A stretch of DNA of 55,128 nucleotides. Origin: Sapientia aquatica (lineage in GTDB: Bacteria > Pseudomonadota > Gammaproteobacteria > Burkholderiales > Burkholderiaceae_D). This document shows positions 55,004-55,128 of this stretch, piece by piece; position 1 is the stretch's first letter, and every line of letters begins with the position of its first letter. The stretch is from NCBI RefSeq assembly GCF_004358105.1, contig NZ_SMYL01000016.1, positions 1 through 55,128 of the forward strand, given 5' to 3'. The notes under the pieces are model-generated. The model was not told where the DNA came from. It was given only the letters and a program-made list of their open reading frames with translations, and did not search any database. Made by a program: the position numbers and the translations under genes.

Positions 55004-55128
55004 ATGCCGCATCCCACCCGCACCCTCTCCATCCACAGCCCAGCCATCCCACAAATCAACGATCCATCCGCCCTAATCCCCGTGCGTCTGTCCGGTTCTG
55101 ACGCCATGAATCATCTGTTTGAATACCA
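55004..55128 (+). CDS. vgrG: Type VI secretion tip protein VgrG (5' end only)
   Basis: The 41 codons present read RTLSIHSPAIP and then LIPVRLSGSDAMNHLFEY, the characteristic start of VgrG/Rhs-element Vgr proteins, whose N-terminal gp27-like domain begins with a strand, then xPVRLxGxEAxxxLFEY. AGGA lies 9 bases before the ATG. The gene runs out of the window, so the C-terminal spike and any effector extension are not visible. The upstream DNA is far more AT-rich than the rest, suggesting a separately acquired or silenced locus. Confidence 0.8.
   Translation, partial: MPHPTRTLSIHSPAIPQINDPSALIPVRLSGSDAMNHLFEY

Overview
The window looks like chromosomal DNA of a free-living Gram-negative betaproteobacterium, most likely Burkholderiales and perhaps Oxalobacteraceae (Undibacterium-like). 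This rests on moderate GC with AT-rich spacers, the torF-glnK-amtB / ubiK / yifB neighbourhood, the Entner-Doudoroff gene layout under HexR, and large TonB-dependent receptors. The taxonomic call is an inference from gene content; no rRNA or tRNA gene was seen.

Layout. (1) 88-7123, minus strand: a small ABM-family monooxygenase and a five-gene chaperone-usher fimbrial operon (pilin, chaperone, usher, tip adhesin, second chaperone). (2) 7581-11284: GTP-type PEP carboxykinase, a 2-hydroxyacid dehydrogenase and an unidentified membrane protein. (3) 11409-18942: central sugar catabolism, zwf-pgl-hexR (minus) divergent from edd-eda-pgi (plus), with a HexR operator in the shared control region. (4) 19072-20129: a low-complexity secreted protein and the decayed remains of a Phd/VapC-type toxin-antitoxin pair. 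(5) 20177-35373: an N-acetylglucosamine (chitin-sugar) island with two TonB-dependent receptors, a glutamine cyclotransferase, a flavin halogenase-like gene with a DUF6445 partner, nagK, a GntR/UTRA regulator, nagA, a SIS-type deaminase and nagX. (6) 35399-41080: an ammonium operon (torF-glnK-amtB) behind a sigma-54 promoter with two NtrC-like sites, then ubiK and yifB. (7) 41190-46714: FAH-family hydrolase, TRIC-type channel, dadA with a divergent Lrp-type regulator, and an AraC/GyrI regulator divergent from an MdaB-like reductase. (8) 47054-53153: omega-amino-acid aminotransferase with mmsA, and a DUF1800/DUF1501 secreted pair. (9) 53490-55128: an AmpG-like permease and the 5' end of a VgrG (type VI secretion) gene cut by the window edge.

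How it fits together. N-acetylglucosamine oligomers would enter through the TonB receptors, be phosphorylated by NagK, deacetylated by NagA and deaminated by the SIS enzyme to fructose 6-phosphate. Pgi, Zwf, Pgl, Edd and Eda, all in this window, then lead to pyruvate and glyceraldehyde 3-phosphate. No inner-membrane GlcNAc transporter is recognisable.

The strongest regulatory signals are a composite promoter repeated in front of both TonB receptors and nagK (AATACCA-N5-ATACC-N2-TTGACA-N17-TAAAGT, identical spacing in all three), and a consensus sigma-54 promoter with two upstream NtrC-like sites before torF-glnK-amtB. The least explained element is the flavin halogenase/DUF6445 pair inside the GlcNAc island.
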